From: Cryptomeria japonica
Lineage: Eukaryota; Streptophyta; Pinopsida; Cupressales; Cupressaceae
Direction of reading: 5' to 3'
DNA length: 64,000 bases
Assembly: GCF_030272615.1 (NCBI RefSeq)
Contig: NC_081407.1
Span: 437,378,230 to 437,442,229 of the forward strand
The translations under genes and the position numbers were made by a program. Shown here piece by piece: positions 33,125-44,460 of the stretch (position 1 is its first letter; every line of letters starts with the position of its first letter). The notes under the pieces were generated by a model, which worked only from the letters and a program-made list of their open reading frames with translations, did not search any database and was not told the origin of the DNA.

Positions 33125-34420
33125 ATCTTTTCGGAAGCCTCAGACTACTTTGATCAAACAAAATAAAGGAAAGGAGACAGTCAAATACTCAGATTCATGC
33201 TCATTCATTAGATGGGGAGACTTACAGGAAGAATTCTTAGAGGAAGATGTCAATCACTGGTTATATAAAGAAGAACATGACATGACAATATCTCGGTTAC
33301 CCTTAGATCAGTATGGCAATGGTTTCAAAAAGATATAGAAACATGGGTATGATGGTACCACAAGCTTAGGACTACAGAACCAAGGAAGATTAGAACTTGT
33401 TTTACTCGGGAGAACCCGAAGAATCAAGGGTTAGGGTATAGACACGTCACAAGATAATAGAGGCAAGACAATGAAGACTTGACATATTGACTAATCCAAC
33501 ACTATCGTCAAAGTATATACCTCATAATCAGTCATCAATGCGGGTATTTCCTCCTTCATCTCATAGAAGCGAGAAAGTAGCAACATACCCTAGTATGGAA
33601 TCAGATGGTGAAGATCTCAGATCTCTTTTACATGAAACTAATGTGACATCACCTTAAGAATATGGTACCTGAATAAATTTCGCAAGCAAATGTGGTAATT
33701 GAGACTAGATTACCACCTACAAATGAGCCTAATACTTGGATTCTGTCATTACTTTTACCAAAGGAAACAGACCTAGCTCTACCAAATGAGTCTGATGAAG
33801 AAAGGTTGGAATGTCTTATACTAGGCTTGAGGAGAGTCTCCGCCACACAAAGGAGATCCACAAGTCAGGAACAAATCACATTACAAGAACAAGATGAGAT
33901 AAGTGACACAACATCAGACAATGGAACATATATAGAAATTGTGATAGATTCTCACAACTATGAATTTCTATCTATTCAAGACAATAGCCCATGAACAATA
34001 GACATGACATTTGACAATGAATCACTCATTGATGATAACACTGTTTAAAAAGATGTTCAGAAGAACCAGGCTTGCATGATGTCAGACACTTCTCCAATAG
34101 ACGAAAGCAAATATTTACCCCTTATACATTCACATCTAATTGACTGGGGGCAAGAGGACTCACCAAATCTGGACTGGTTCAAGAATGATGAAGCTATTGT
34201 AGAATTCCTTGGTGTCAAAGAAGGGTTTCCCTATGGTGATCATATGGAAGGATTTTCAATAGAGTTAGATAGAACAACATACTTTGGAGAGGCTAGCTCA
34301 TCCTCAAATCTAGATGAATCAGAAGAGACAGAAAAAATGAGTAGAGGAAGATTGAATGACCTTCCCATTGATAGAGAACAATCAGCACTCCTTATGGAGG
34401 AAACAGAAAAAGTCCCTTCT
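33125..34420 (+). pseudogene. Gypsy pol linker between protease and RT, broken
   Basis: Successive open stretches (33,060-33,338, 33,692-33,994, 34,076-34,420) are acidic and lack catalytic motifs, as in the variable region between protease and RT of plant gypsy Pol. The reading ends abruptly where an LTR begins at ~34,424, before any RT motif. Confidence 0.45.
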
Positions 34421-34423
34421 TCA

Positions 34424-35829
34424 TGGTGGGAATATCCCCTTTCACCTACTACTGGCTGGTGGGGGTTCTCGTTTATGGCTTTGTTGCATTGGTCGAGAAC
34501 TTCCACTTTTGTTCCCTGTTCCAATCTTCTATTTTTTCGCACGACACTGGGATGAGCAATATTGAGAGGAGGAAATATAGCCTTATTATTTGGTAGTCGT
34601 CTATCACTCTTTCTCCACAAATAGGAGCAATGCTTCACATTGTGACTGTTCTTTTTTCGCACGAGAAGGCGATGAACAATAGGCAAAGCGATATGAGGGA
34701 AGAGTTGTTATCATTGTTTCGCAATGATCAGGAACCAAGTCCCACCCTTGGTTGTCATACCGCAGTGAGTTGTTTGGCTAATGGGCCCAGACTTCATGGC
34801 ACGATCTTGGTCATCCATCCACACATGATAAGGAGATCCAATGCCCCAAATTTAATTCTGAGATGAACGTTGAATTTCAAATTATGTGCCCAGGGTGGTT
34901 GTCGACTTGATGGGTCAAAAATCGGTTTCTGACCCCATCTGCTATCTAAATCAAATTTGATCTATCTCAACCACTTCTAGAGGGTTGAGGGAAATTACCA
35001 TTACTTTTTCATGCTCCTGCAAACATTTCCATTAGCCATCCCATGCTCATTTATTTCAGATTAAAGACTTATGGGTCTGACATAGGGCCTTCAAACGCCA
35101 TCCCAATGCAAGAGCTTCCTTAATTTCAGGGATTGTTGCTCCTTCTCAGTAAGGGCAAGTATTTTCAGGCACACAACCATCAGATCAATCTTTTCTTATC
35201 TAGTCTTCCTCTTTTTGTAAACTAACCCTATTTGGTTAGGGTTTCTGAACCTAGTGTATTATCCGAGTTATGCCTGATCTATAAAGGAAATTTTGCAACA
35301 TATTGTACAAGATCTTCTCCCTTTTTCTCTTAAAAATTATATGATTTATGCAACTGTAAATTTAGCTTACCTTTGCATCAATTAAATTAACCTTTTACCT
35401 CTTTCCAAGTTCATTTACCTTGTGAAAATTTTGCCTTGCCTTTATTATGAATTTATTTCCTATTAATTTTTTTTATTTATATGTTGTATCAACTCTGCTT
35501 ATAGGAGGTGTCTGTGAACATTTGAGTTCCTCTCAATTATTCATTAAGCCCTAATCTCATATATATCTTAGGGGTTGATTAAGGATAAGAATCTGTGTAT
35601 GCTTTGGGTTGCTTAGTTGATGTTTTGTGCAGTCATAGGTAGGGAAAAGGATCATTTCAATCTAGGTGCATCACCTCACATTTCCCTTTTAGCATTCCTT
35701 CTCCCCTTTTCTCCTATGAATCATTAGAATAGGTTTTACAAGTGTTGGGTTAGTCCAACAGCGCACTCTGATTGATAAGGAAGTCGGTCTTCTTCAGATA
35801 TTCAACCTCACATTGTGCAAGGTCCCACA
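34424..35829 (+). mobile_element. Gypsy LTR, left copy (~1,406 bp)
   Basis: Aligns end to end with 38,585-39,989. It starts TGGTGGGA and ends TCCCACA, giving short imperfect inverted ends. Shared landmarks are CAAGTCCCACCCTTGGT-like text at ~34,738, TATAAAGG.AATTTTG at ~35,280 (a TATA candidate) and the final TTCAACCTCACATTGTG. It is joined directly to the middle of the RT coding region at 35,832 with no primer-binding site, so the 5' half of the internal region was deleted. Confidence 0.8.
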
Positions 35830-35831
35830 CT

Positions 35832-36300
35832 TGGATGGATATTCAAAATACAATCAGATCCTATTCCAAGAGTCAGACCAATTTAAGACTGCATTTACTA
35901 CTAAATGGGGCACCTATGCCTATTGTAAAATGCCTTTTGGACTAACCAATGTAGGTGTTGGTTTCCAAAAATCTATGGATATAGCCTTTAAAGGAGTATT
36001 AGCAAAGTTTGTGATGGTATATCTATATCATATAAATATGTACTCCAAGAAGTTAGTAGATCATTTTGGTCACCTTGAGCAAGTATTCCAAAAATGTAGA
36101 GAGTGTGATGTGTCCTTGAATCCTAGTAAATGTGTATTTTTCATTGATTAGGGAAAACTGTTAGGACACATTGCATGGAAGGATGGTTTAACCATAGATC
36201 CAAAAAGGGTAGAGGCCATTTTATCTCCTCCCCTCCCAAGTCACAAAAAAGGATTTCAAAGTTTCCTTGGTAGGATCAAATTTGTAAGAAGGTTTATCCC
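35832..36300 (+). pseudogene. Gypsy reverse transcriptase, 5'-truncated
   Basis: Enters at LDGYSKYNQI, a mid-palm RT motif, then TAFTTKWGTYAYCKMPFGLTNV and VMVYLYHINMYSK, where the catalytic YLDDI is replaced by YLYHI, so both Asp are lost. DVSLNPSKCVFFI and KLLGHI follow. A TAG stop at ~36,150 sits at a position where Gln or Ser is usual. The N-terminal ~100 residues of RT (finger motifs) are absent. An RT copies element RNA into DNA; this one is dead on two counts. Confidence 0.85.
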
Positions 36301-37020
36301 AAACCTAGCTTCCATGGTTAAACCTCTCACGGCCATGTTGAAGAAGGATATGGTTTTCAAATGGACCAAGGAGGGAAAAGATGTTTTTGATTAGATCAAA
36401 CAACCAATTGCTTAGGCTCCCACCCTGGTAAATCTTAATTATGACAAAGACTTCATCCTCTACACTTTGGGAGGAGAGGCAAGTGTCTTGGTTGTTTTGA
36501 CACAACTAAATTATGAAGGGTTAGAGTAGCCCATTTCCTTTTTCATTGAGGGTTTGAAATATTATGAGCTTAAATATAGCTATGTGAAAAAATAGGTCAT
36601 CATAGTTGTCAAAGCATTAAAGAAATCTAGACATATGCTCTCTAACAACTAGATTCAGCTCCTAGTGGTGCATGCAAGTGCGGAATATTTTCTCCTGAAC
36701 AAGGATATTGGTGAGAAGAGGGTTGGATGGATCACCAAGGTCATAGAATATGACCTTAATATCACGATTACCAAGTTAGTAAGAGGCAAGGGTATGTGTG
36801 AGTAGTTTGTTTCATCTTTTGATAAGGATCCAGAGACCACCCTTGTGCTGCAAGAAGAGGAGCAACCATCCAACAATGAATTCAAAAAAACAAGTTGGTT
36901 TGATGACATGACTGCCTTTTTTAGGGATGGTAGTTACCCTCCTAGGTTTGACAGAACTAAGAGAAGACACTTCAGACTACAGTCCATTCCTTATGTGTTA
37001 GTGGATGGTGTTTTCTTAAA
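36301..37020 (+). pseudogene. Gypsy RT connection and RNase H region, broken
   Basis: FLGRIKFVRRFIPNLAS, KPLTAMLKKD and APTLVNLNYDKDFILYT match the RT thumb/RNase H boundary of gypsy elements. PISFFIEGLKYYELKYS and IIVVKALKKSRHML correspond to the RNase H core. Six TAG stops lie in this stretch, most at expected Gln codons, with no intervening frame change, pointing to base substitution rather than indel decay. Confidence 0.8.
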
Positions 37021-38141
37021 AGGGACCTGAATGGAGTCTTACTGAGGTGCATCAAAGAAGACTAGGTCAACAGATTGTTAAAAGCATTTCACGATGGCCT
37101 CTCAGGTGGCCTTTTTTCTGCAAATACCACTGCTATGAAAATAATCGAGGCAGGTTATTATTGGTCATCCTTATTTAGAGATTCATACAAGTGGGTGAGG
37201 AAGTGTAAGGAATGTGCCATTTTCTAAGGTAGACAAAGATTGGTTGCCCTTCCTCTTCATCCTATATAGATTGATCAGCCTTTTGCTTAGTGGGCCCTAT
37301 ATTTCATTGGCCCAATTAATCATTTGTCAAGCATTGTCCATAAGTGGATTTTAGCTGCCATAAATTACTTCACAAGGTGGACAGAGGCAGTTGCCTTAAA
37401 GGATGCAACTAAGAGTTTAGTGGTTCAGTTCCTAGAGGGAATTGTAACCAGATTTGGTATCCCTTCCATCATTATATTTGATAATGCCAAATCTTTTGTT
37501 GGAGCTCAAATCAGTTTATGGGCAATTCGGCATGATGTATATTTGAAGACATCATCAAACTAGTGCCCCCAGGGGAATGGCCTAGTTGAGTCCTCAAATA
37601 AAACCTCATCAGAATCATCAAGAGGACTTTAGATGACAACCAAAGGTCTTGGCATTTGAAGTTAGCAACAAACCTATGGTTTGATGGGATCACACCAAAG
37701 AGAACAATTGGTAGTTTACCTTTCATGTTAGTATATGGAAGGGAAGCAAGGCTTCCCTTATCTCTTAAATTACCCTCTCTTGATTTAGCACACCACCTAG
37801 AGCTCTTGGAGAATGACGCCATGATAGTCAGATATGTAGAGCTGATAGAGCTGGAAGTAATCAGAAATAGGGCCATGCAGACCCTCAATGTCCATTAGGG
37901 ATAGGTAAAAATGTGTTTTGACAAAGGAGCCACTTTTAGGATCTTTGAGGTTGGTGACCTTGTCCTAAAGTGGGGTACAAACTAAGCTAAACCAGGTAGG
38001 CACTCCAAACTTGATGCTATTTGGAGTGGCCCATATGCTATCACCAACTACAAGGAAGCCAATTCTTTTCACCTATACAGGCTTGATGGTGAAGCCCTCC
38101 CCATTGCAGTTAATGGCATTCACCTCAAAGCTTGTGCTTGA
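37021..38141 (+). pseudogene. Gypsy integrase, broken
   Basis: Zinc-binding part: AFHDGLSGGLFSANTTAMKI, YYWSSLFRD and CKECAIF. Catalytic core: QPFA*WALYFIGPIN (family WGLDFIGP; the first catalytic Asp is changed to Tyr), FTRWTEAVALKDATKS, IPSIIIFDNAKSF (second Asp kept) and CPQGNGLVESSNK (Glu kept). The C-terminal part ends with HSKLDAIWSGPYAI and VNGIHLKACA, stopping at TGA 38,139-38,141. There are about seven stops, mainly TAG at Gln positions, and a frameshift near 37,020. It would integrate the DNA copy into the host genome if intact. Confidence 0.85.
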
Positions 38142-38584
38142 GGTGATTTTGGCCTTGTAAATAATTTTCCCCTTTTTTTCAAGAAGTGCACGAGCCCAAG
38201 CCATATTTCCTAGAATGACAAAGTTTTGATCTTTTGCAAGTTGCAGGGGTAGCAATTTCCTATCCTTTTTCAGACTTGGCTCTATGCCCAATGGATTCCT
38301 CGGGCTACTGATCATGTGCCAAGCAGGCTTTCCATCCCCTCTGAGTCACTAGAAATGTTGACCATTTTTGTGTCAATCTTAGCCATGTAGATAACTGATC
38401 TGAGAAAATTATTAGATGGCTAAAATCTGGTGTGTTTACCACAGGGCCTTAAACCCTAAATCTTGAAGGTATTTTTGTCTTAGTCATTTTTTGGGCCTTC
38501 CTTAAAGCCTTGTTCTTTCTTGTCGTTGATCGATTGTGGTAGTCATTTTCACTTAAGTCCATCGACTGGAGGGTCCCTTCTTGA
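38142..38584. other. Gypsy 3' untranslated region
   Basis: Short non-coding stretch between the integrase stop and the right LTR. GACTGGAGGG just before the LTR is a weak polypurine tract. The phrase GGTCCCTTCTTGATGG at the boundary is also found ahead of the left LTR, which makes the precise LTR start uncertain by about 12 bp. Confidence 0.5.
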
Positions 38585-39989
38585 TGGTGGGACTGATCCC
38601 TTTCACCCGCTACCGATTGGTAGAGGTTCTTGTTTATCACTTTATCACGTCGGTCAAGAACTTCCACTTTTGTTCCTTGTTCTTATCTTCTATATTTGTG
38701 TGACACTGTGACCAGTGATACTGGCGGGAGGAAATAAAGTGTTATCGCTTGGTAGTCACTTATCACTCTTTCTCCACAAATAGAAACAATGCTTCATGCT
38801 GGGATTGTTCTTTTTTCACGTGACAAGGTAATGAATGATAGGCAAAGCGTTATGAGGGAAGAGTTTTATTATTGTTTCGCAACGATCAGGAACTGGGTCC
38901 CACCCTTGGTAACGATACCACGGTGAGTTATTTGGTTGATGGGCCTAGACATCATGGCGTGATCTTGGTCATCCATCTGTGCGTGATAAGGAGATCCAGT
39001 TGCCCGAATTTAAATTTGATATGAACGTTGAATTTGAAATTGTGTGCCCAAGGTGGTTGTCAAATTCATGGGTTAAAAAACAATTTCTGACCTTGTCGGC
39101 TATCCAGATCAAATCCGATTTGTCTCAACCACTTCCAGAGGGCCGAGGGACACTACCATTACTCTGTTATACTCTTGCAGACGTTTCCTTCGGCCACCCC
39201 ATGCTAATTCATTACAAATTGGAGACTTATAGGTTTGACAAAGGACCTTTAGATGTCATCCCAATGCAGGAGCTCCCTTAATTTTAGGGATTGTTGCTCC
39301 TTCTCAGTAAGGGCGAGGATTTTTAGGCACACAACCATCATATCAATCTTCTCTGATCTGATCTTCCTCTTTTTGTAACCTAACCCTAGCTGGTTAGGTT
39401 ATTTAAACGCAGTGTATTATCTGAGTTATGCCTGATCTATAAAGGCAATTTTGTAACATATTGTACAGGATCTTCTCCCTTTTTCTCTTACAAAATTCTA
39501 TGATTTTTGCAACTGTAAATTTACCTTGCCTTTGCATCAATTAAGTTAACCTTTTACCTCTTTCTAAGTTCATTTACATTTTGCAAATTTTGCCTTGCCT
39601 TTGTTATAAATTTTTTTCCTATTGGTTTTGTTTAATTTATATTTTGTATCAACTCTGCTTATAGCATTTGTCTATGAACATTTTAGTTCCTCTCAGTTCT
39701 CCATTAATCCCTAATCTCATCTATATCTTAGGGGCTGATTAAGGATAGGAATCTATCTATGCTTTGGGTTGCTTCATTGATGTTTTGTGCAGTCATAGGT
39801 AGGGAAAATGGTCATTTCAATCTAGGTACATCACCTCACATTTCCCTTTCAATATTCCTTCTCCCCTTTTCTACTCTGAATCATTAGAATAGGTTTTAGA
39901 AGTGTTGGGTTAGTCCAACACTGCACTATGATTGATAAGGAAGATGGCCTTCTCCGGAGATTCAACCTCACATTGTGAAAGGTCCCACA
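38585..39989 (+). mobile_element. Gypsy LTR, right copy (~1,405 bp)
   Basis: Same length as the left copy to within a base, starting TGGTGGGA and ending TCCCACA. The copies differ at many positions, so the insertion is old. Flanking 5-mers, CTTCA before the left LTR and CTTAA after this one, agree at four of five positions and may be the decayed target-site duplication. Confidence 0.8.
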
Positions 39990-41633
39990 CTTAAAGGTTG
40001 CTTCCATGTTTTACAAGGTGTTGAGCACAAGTGTTCAACAAGGGTGAAAATTTTTGTGACAACAGTCTTTTGGGGTGTAAAACCATGGTTTCCTAAATTA
40101 AATCCGATCACTAAGGAATTTTTATCTCTATAATTTGGTTTAAGTTGCCAAAAAAAATTCTTTAGTTTGGGATGAGGAGTGTTTGGATTCAATTGGTAAT
40201 CATCTTGGGAAGTTTATTTATCTACCAACCCTGCATTGGATGATTCAACACTAGAATATTTTCTAGCATTCTCATATGAAAATACCTTTTAAAGAAATAT
40301 TCTAAATATATTAGCTTAAAAGTTGGGACATGATGTGGAGGCAATAGATTGACTATGAAGTCATAACCTGTAGATGTAGGTTATGCTATACTATTTTCCA
40401 TTTGGTTGATAATTTTTTCAAATATGTTTGCTATTTTTTTTTTAAATTTGTTACTTGATGAGTGGGAACCAAACATTCTGACTAGGTAATCTCACATGAT
40501 CAAGATAAGGATCTCTCTTTGAAACCTTATATGACAACTATGTATTTGATTCTTCTTCATCGCTCTCATCTTCATCAAAACCTATATTTGGCATCAAATA
40601 TTAAAGTATGGAGCCTTTTTCTACCATGGAAACATATCCTCTTGGGCTAAATGCACACACCCCTTTGGTGCTTCTAGAATAGAAAATATTGCTAGAAATA
40701 AATTCTAAGGAGTAGGCAATAATAGAAATAAAGAAAAAGAAGGGTCATCTAACCAAAAATGAGAACGATAGTTATAGGATGAACCTTTGTTTCATGATAG
40801 TAAGGGAAAGATTGGATTGGATTCTGTTGATTCCCAAAATTGCAGGTTTGTCAAACTCTAAGAGTATGCCAATCTCTATGGTCAAGTTTGGAAAATAACT
40901 TTGGCCAACGAATGGGATTAACCAGAATGGTTGAAATTCCTCTGCTCTTCAGGCTTTTCTTTGCCTAGGTGGGTATACCTTGAGAATGGTTTAGCAGATT
41001 ATAGTTATACAAAGAATGTTTTGGCATATAATTTTCTAGTGTACAAATTGATTCGTATTCCTACTCTTGAATTTTGAAAGTTAAAGAAAATGTATCTGTG
41101 TAGTTTGCCTCCTAGTGATTAGTACCTTCCTTCTATTGGGCAACAGAGTCAATCTTTGTCTCTTTAATGGTTTTGTATCACTCTATTAGACAATTTTTAC
41201 ATTCATACCTTGTATGAATCTGCCAATTATTTGATTCCTTTAAATCAAATGAGTTGCCCTTATTATTACGACTTATCTAAATGAATTTAATCTTTCCTTG
41301 AGAGAACCAAGCAGACAAATCATACAAAGATATTAAAAATTCTTTGACTAATCTCAAATGTCCTTGATATTCAAATCAATGTAATAAGCAAACTCTACAT
41401 ATAGGAATTATCAAATAACCTTGGCTACTTTAACCAATATAATAGGTGAAACCAAATTTGAAAGAATTCAGTTGTATTCATCCACAGTTTCAGGAAGAAA
41501 ACCAATAAGTATTCAAAAGTATTTTTTGTAATAATCTTACTGTGTCCTTTCTATTCGCATCCAAATGTCAACTTATAGCATAATGATGAAAAGGACATGC
41601 CTTTTCAAATTGTCTTTTCAACATAAGCTAAAA
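39990..41633. other. Unassigned stretch
   Basis: No open frame longer than 75 codons and no recognisable motif on either strand. It may be an extension of the decayed minus-strand coding region that follows, but I cannot support that. Confidence 0.35.
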
Positions 41634-43155
41634 TTAATAAAGACTAACATTATTAGTCATGGTCTTTGATAACATTAACAGACAAAAGATCTTAGATATC
41701 TCCTTCAACAATGATTGGTTTCCATCATTTTGTACTAACAATGAAAAGATGTATCTGGGAAATGTGCTCAATATAACTTTGTGCGGTATATGCATCAACA
41801 TCCTCGGTGGTGTTGCTAACTGAGAATTCAATGTCATACATCTTCTCCAGTTGTGCAAATGTATTCTCTATCAAATAATCTACATCATTGATGTCATCTA
41901 AGGCCTCAGAGAGCATGGAATTGCATTCATCTCACCATTCACCTTGATCTTTCACATCACTTGTGCCATTGAAAAACTTGGGAAGCCTCACTCCTACAAC
42001 TTCACAAACTTCATTAGTCTCTACCTCAAGGATACGATGCAAATCTAAATGTTTTTAAAATAAAATGTTGCCATCTTCAAGTGACTATTCATTCACAGAT
42101 TTTTTCCTCCACAGATCTTGTATTTTTTCCTTGATTCTTTCTTCCAATCTTTAATGTTCTTTAAGGTCACTATAACTTCTCATTTGGAAAAACCAATTTT
42201 TTTCTATGTGAGTTAATAACTTATTAAATCTTTTCTTCACAAGTTCTGATGATATCTCATACTTGGTTGCTTTGACCTTCACATCAAGTTGTTGTTCTCC
42301 CTTTTTAAGCTTATCAACTTTATTCTTCTAGTAGTATGCCTCTTTTTGTGCTACTAAAAGGGCTTTGTCGGGTTGATATGTCAATTGTCCTATCATAGTA
42401 GCTCACTTCTTGATTTGTACATGTTTTTCTCTTTGATCAATTGTTCAATCTAAGCTTTATTAAATTTTGCCACATTTATGTTCAAGTCAATAGTTTCCAT
42501 TAGATTAGTTTATCCTACCCGTTGTACCATGAGATGTCCAAAATCTTTACCAGTATCAATGAATTTTGGCCTTGTATCAGGTGGATATAATGCCCATGTG
42601 AGTAGATTGATCCAGTGTAAATCTTATCCGCAAATTCTGGATTCAATTCCATTTTTGTATCCTGATTGTTTGCAAAGCTATAAAAAATAATTATAACACA
42701 TGCTTCCTACAAAATATCTCTACCTCTCTCAAGCGTCATCTTGCTCATTTCTAAATCAATGTCCCTTTGCAAATCTTGTAACAGTTTTGATTCGTTAGCT
42801 GGTGTGACTTCGGTAACTCTTTTTCCAATTTGTTTTCCTTTATATTTATACAAAAAAGATTAAATAAACTATGATGTTTGTACAAAGTCAATATCAGAAA
42901 TAAATTCTTTGCGGGCCAACTACCTTACATCATCGGTTAAATTATTTGATGATTGGTCAGCTACCACCATCCTATCTAGTGGGGTATGATATTCTCCAAT
43001 CTCTGGGCTTGGAATTTATTCATATTGATCACTGGTTGTTACATCCCCTTTCTGTGAAGTAATTTCATCTGTGGAGAAGCTGATTTTTGATGTAGGTTGT
43101 GGAGAAATGTGTTGGATAGGGGATTTGTTTCCCACTTCTATTTTTTGAATACCCT
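41634..43155 (-). pseudogene. Decayed minus-strand coding sequence, unknown protein, coiled-coil rich
   Basis: Reading leftward from 43,155, one frame gives long protein-like runs broken mainly by TAG/TAA at likely Gln codons: KISFSTDEITSQKGDVTTSD, EIGEYHTPLDRMVVADQSSN, FISDIDFVQTS and DLQRDIDLEMSKMTLERG. Further on, after frame changes, comes a Lys/Glu-rich helical part (VDKLKKGEQQLDVKVKATKY, RLEERIKEKIQDLWRKKS), and finally an acidic end, ALDDINDVDYLIENTFAQLEKM, near 41,900. I do not recognise the family. The copia 5' LTR begins exactly where this reading stops, and similar reading may resume at 54,129-54,340. It could be a host pseudogene or a non-autonomous element's protein. Confidence 0.45.
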
Positions 43156-44404
43156 TGTTGGACATTGTTTCTGCTAGGATATGTTGTTGTCATTGATGTC
43201 AACATATTCTTGTGAATTGCTCTGGTGATTGCAGATTGAGAAGATCTTATGATCCGGTTTGCAGTTTTGTTTTGCAGTTTGTTTATCTGATCAATGCTTT
43301 GCAGAGTTCAGTAATTCCTCTAGTATATTTTGATATGATCAAATTTTGATCTGATTTTTTGGGATATTATTTTGGATGATCTTGTGTATCTTCATTTCAT
43401 ATGGTTTGTGGTTTGGTGCTCTACAAGTTATCTTTCTTCATGATAGTTGTTGTTGTTTGAGCGTTCCTAAGTTTCAGATGTTGATTGATGAAGATTTGAT
43501 GTGGTGTTGGCACAACTGTTACTGGTGATTCTAACGTGCTTGTTGGTGTTTCCTAATTATGTCCTATTGTTTTGATGATCTGCATTGATTGTTGTGTGAG
43601 TTTTTGGTGATTTTGCTAAACCGGTGATGTTCTTCGTGTTATGCGGTTATCCTGGTGGTGTAGCGTGTTGCGGTTGATCTTGGTGTGATTTATGGTGGTG
43701 TTGAGCGTTTGGATATTTGATTTAGGTCAATATTATGTCATGTATATCATTATATCAGTTCGATGGTCGATATTTGTATTGTGTGATGCAATTTTCTAAT
43801 TATGAGTTGAGGGTTTAGCTGACCTTGTTATCAAGGTTGATGAATTGTATAAATAGGTGATATTTTCATGTAATTTTGGGGTATCAAGGTTGAGTTTGCA
43901 TTATCAAAGAGTGGTGTATGTGCGATCAAGTGATTCATCCTTCGGTGTTGTGATTGAGTTGAGTTTGGTGTTGCAGAGCAGACAATTGTGCTTAACCGAA
44001 ACTGTCATTAGGCATTTGGAGATTTTATTCTTTCAGTTCATTCATTTTGGATTGTATTTCGAATCTTGTTGTAAGTCAGTGAGACTTCTCTGAGGGTTGT
44101 AGCCTTCCGGGTCATTATCTTTTGAGCAGTGAGCCTGAATGCATGTGCATTCCCCATTGTAGCATTTTTACATACTACTGCAGAGTATCATCTTATTGTG
44201 GGTAGGTTCCCATTGTGGTTTTCCCCTTAACTGGGTTTTCCACGTCAAAATCTTGGTGTTGTATGTTGTGTTATCAATTTGCTTATCATTGTTATTGCTG
44301 CAATTCATCAGATCTGTTTTTGTGATTAAGTTTGTAGATCCGATGAAAACTGATTCACTCTCCCCCCCCCCCCTCTTAGTTTTCCCTCATTATTGTTGCC
44401 AACA
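43156..44404 (+). mobile_element. Copia element 5' LTR (1,249 bp)
   Basis: Starts TGTTGGAC and ends GCCAACA, followed directly by a copia primer-binding site. It aligns with 52,981-54,128. A run of about 12 C lies ~35 bp before the end. The 5' flank is ACCCT; no matching duplication is found on the right because the 3' LTR is truncated. Confidence 0.9.
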
Positions 44405-44406
44405 AT

Positions 44407-44418
44407 TGGTATCAAAGC
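44407..44418 (+). promoter_or_regulatory. Copia primer-binding site TGGTATCAAAGC
   Basis: One change from TGGTATCAGAGC, the standard plant copia site complementary to the 3' end of initiator methionine tRNA. It lies 2 bases after the LTR end. Confidence 0.9.
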
Positions 44419-44460
44419 AAGATCCTCCAGAAGAAGCTTAACCGCTTTAGGAGATTCGGG

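Noticed and set aside
31953-38141. A single intact gypsy element from gag to integrase
   Set aside because: An LTR copy lies between the protease linker and RT, and RT starts mid-domain; the two halves may belong to different insertions.
32621-38141. Endogenous pararetrovirus
   Set aside because: There is no movement-protein or coat-protein domain, an integrase is present and LTRs flank the RT; the features are those of Ty3/gypsy retrotransposons.
40800-41100. LINE RT-like phrase (ILLIPKIAG) near 40,820
   Set aside because: A short chance-level match; no other RT motif follows in any frame.
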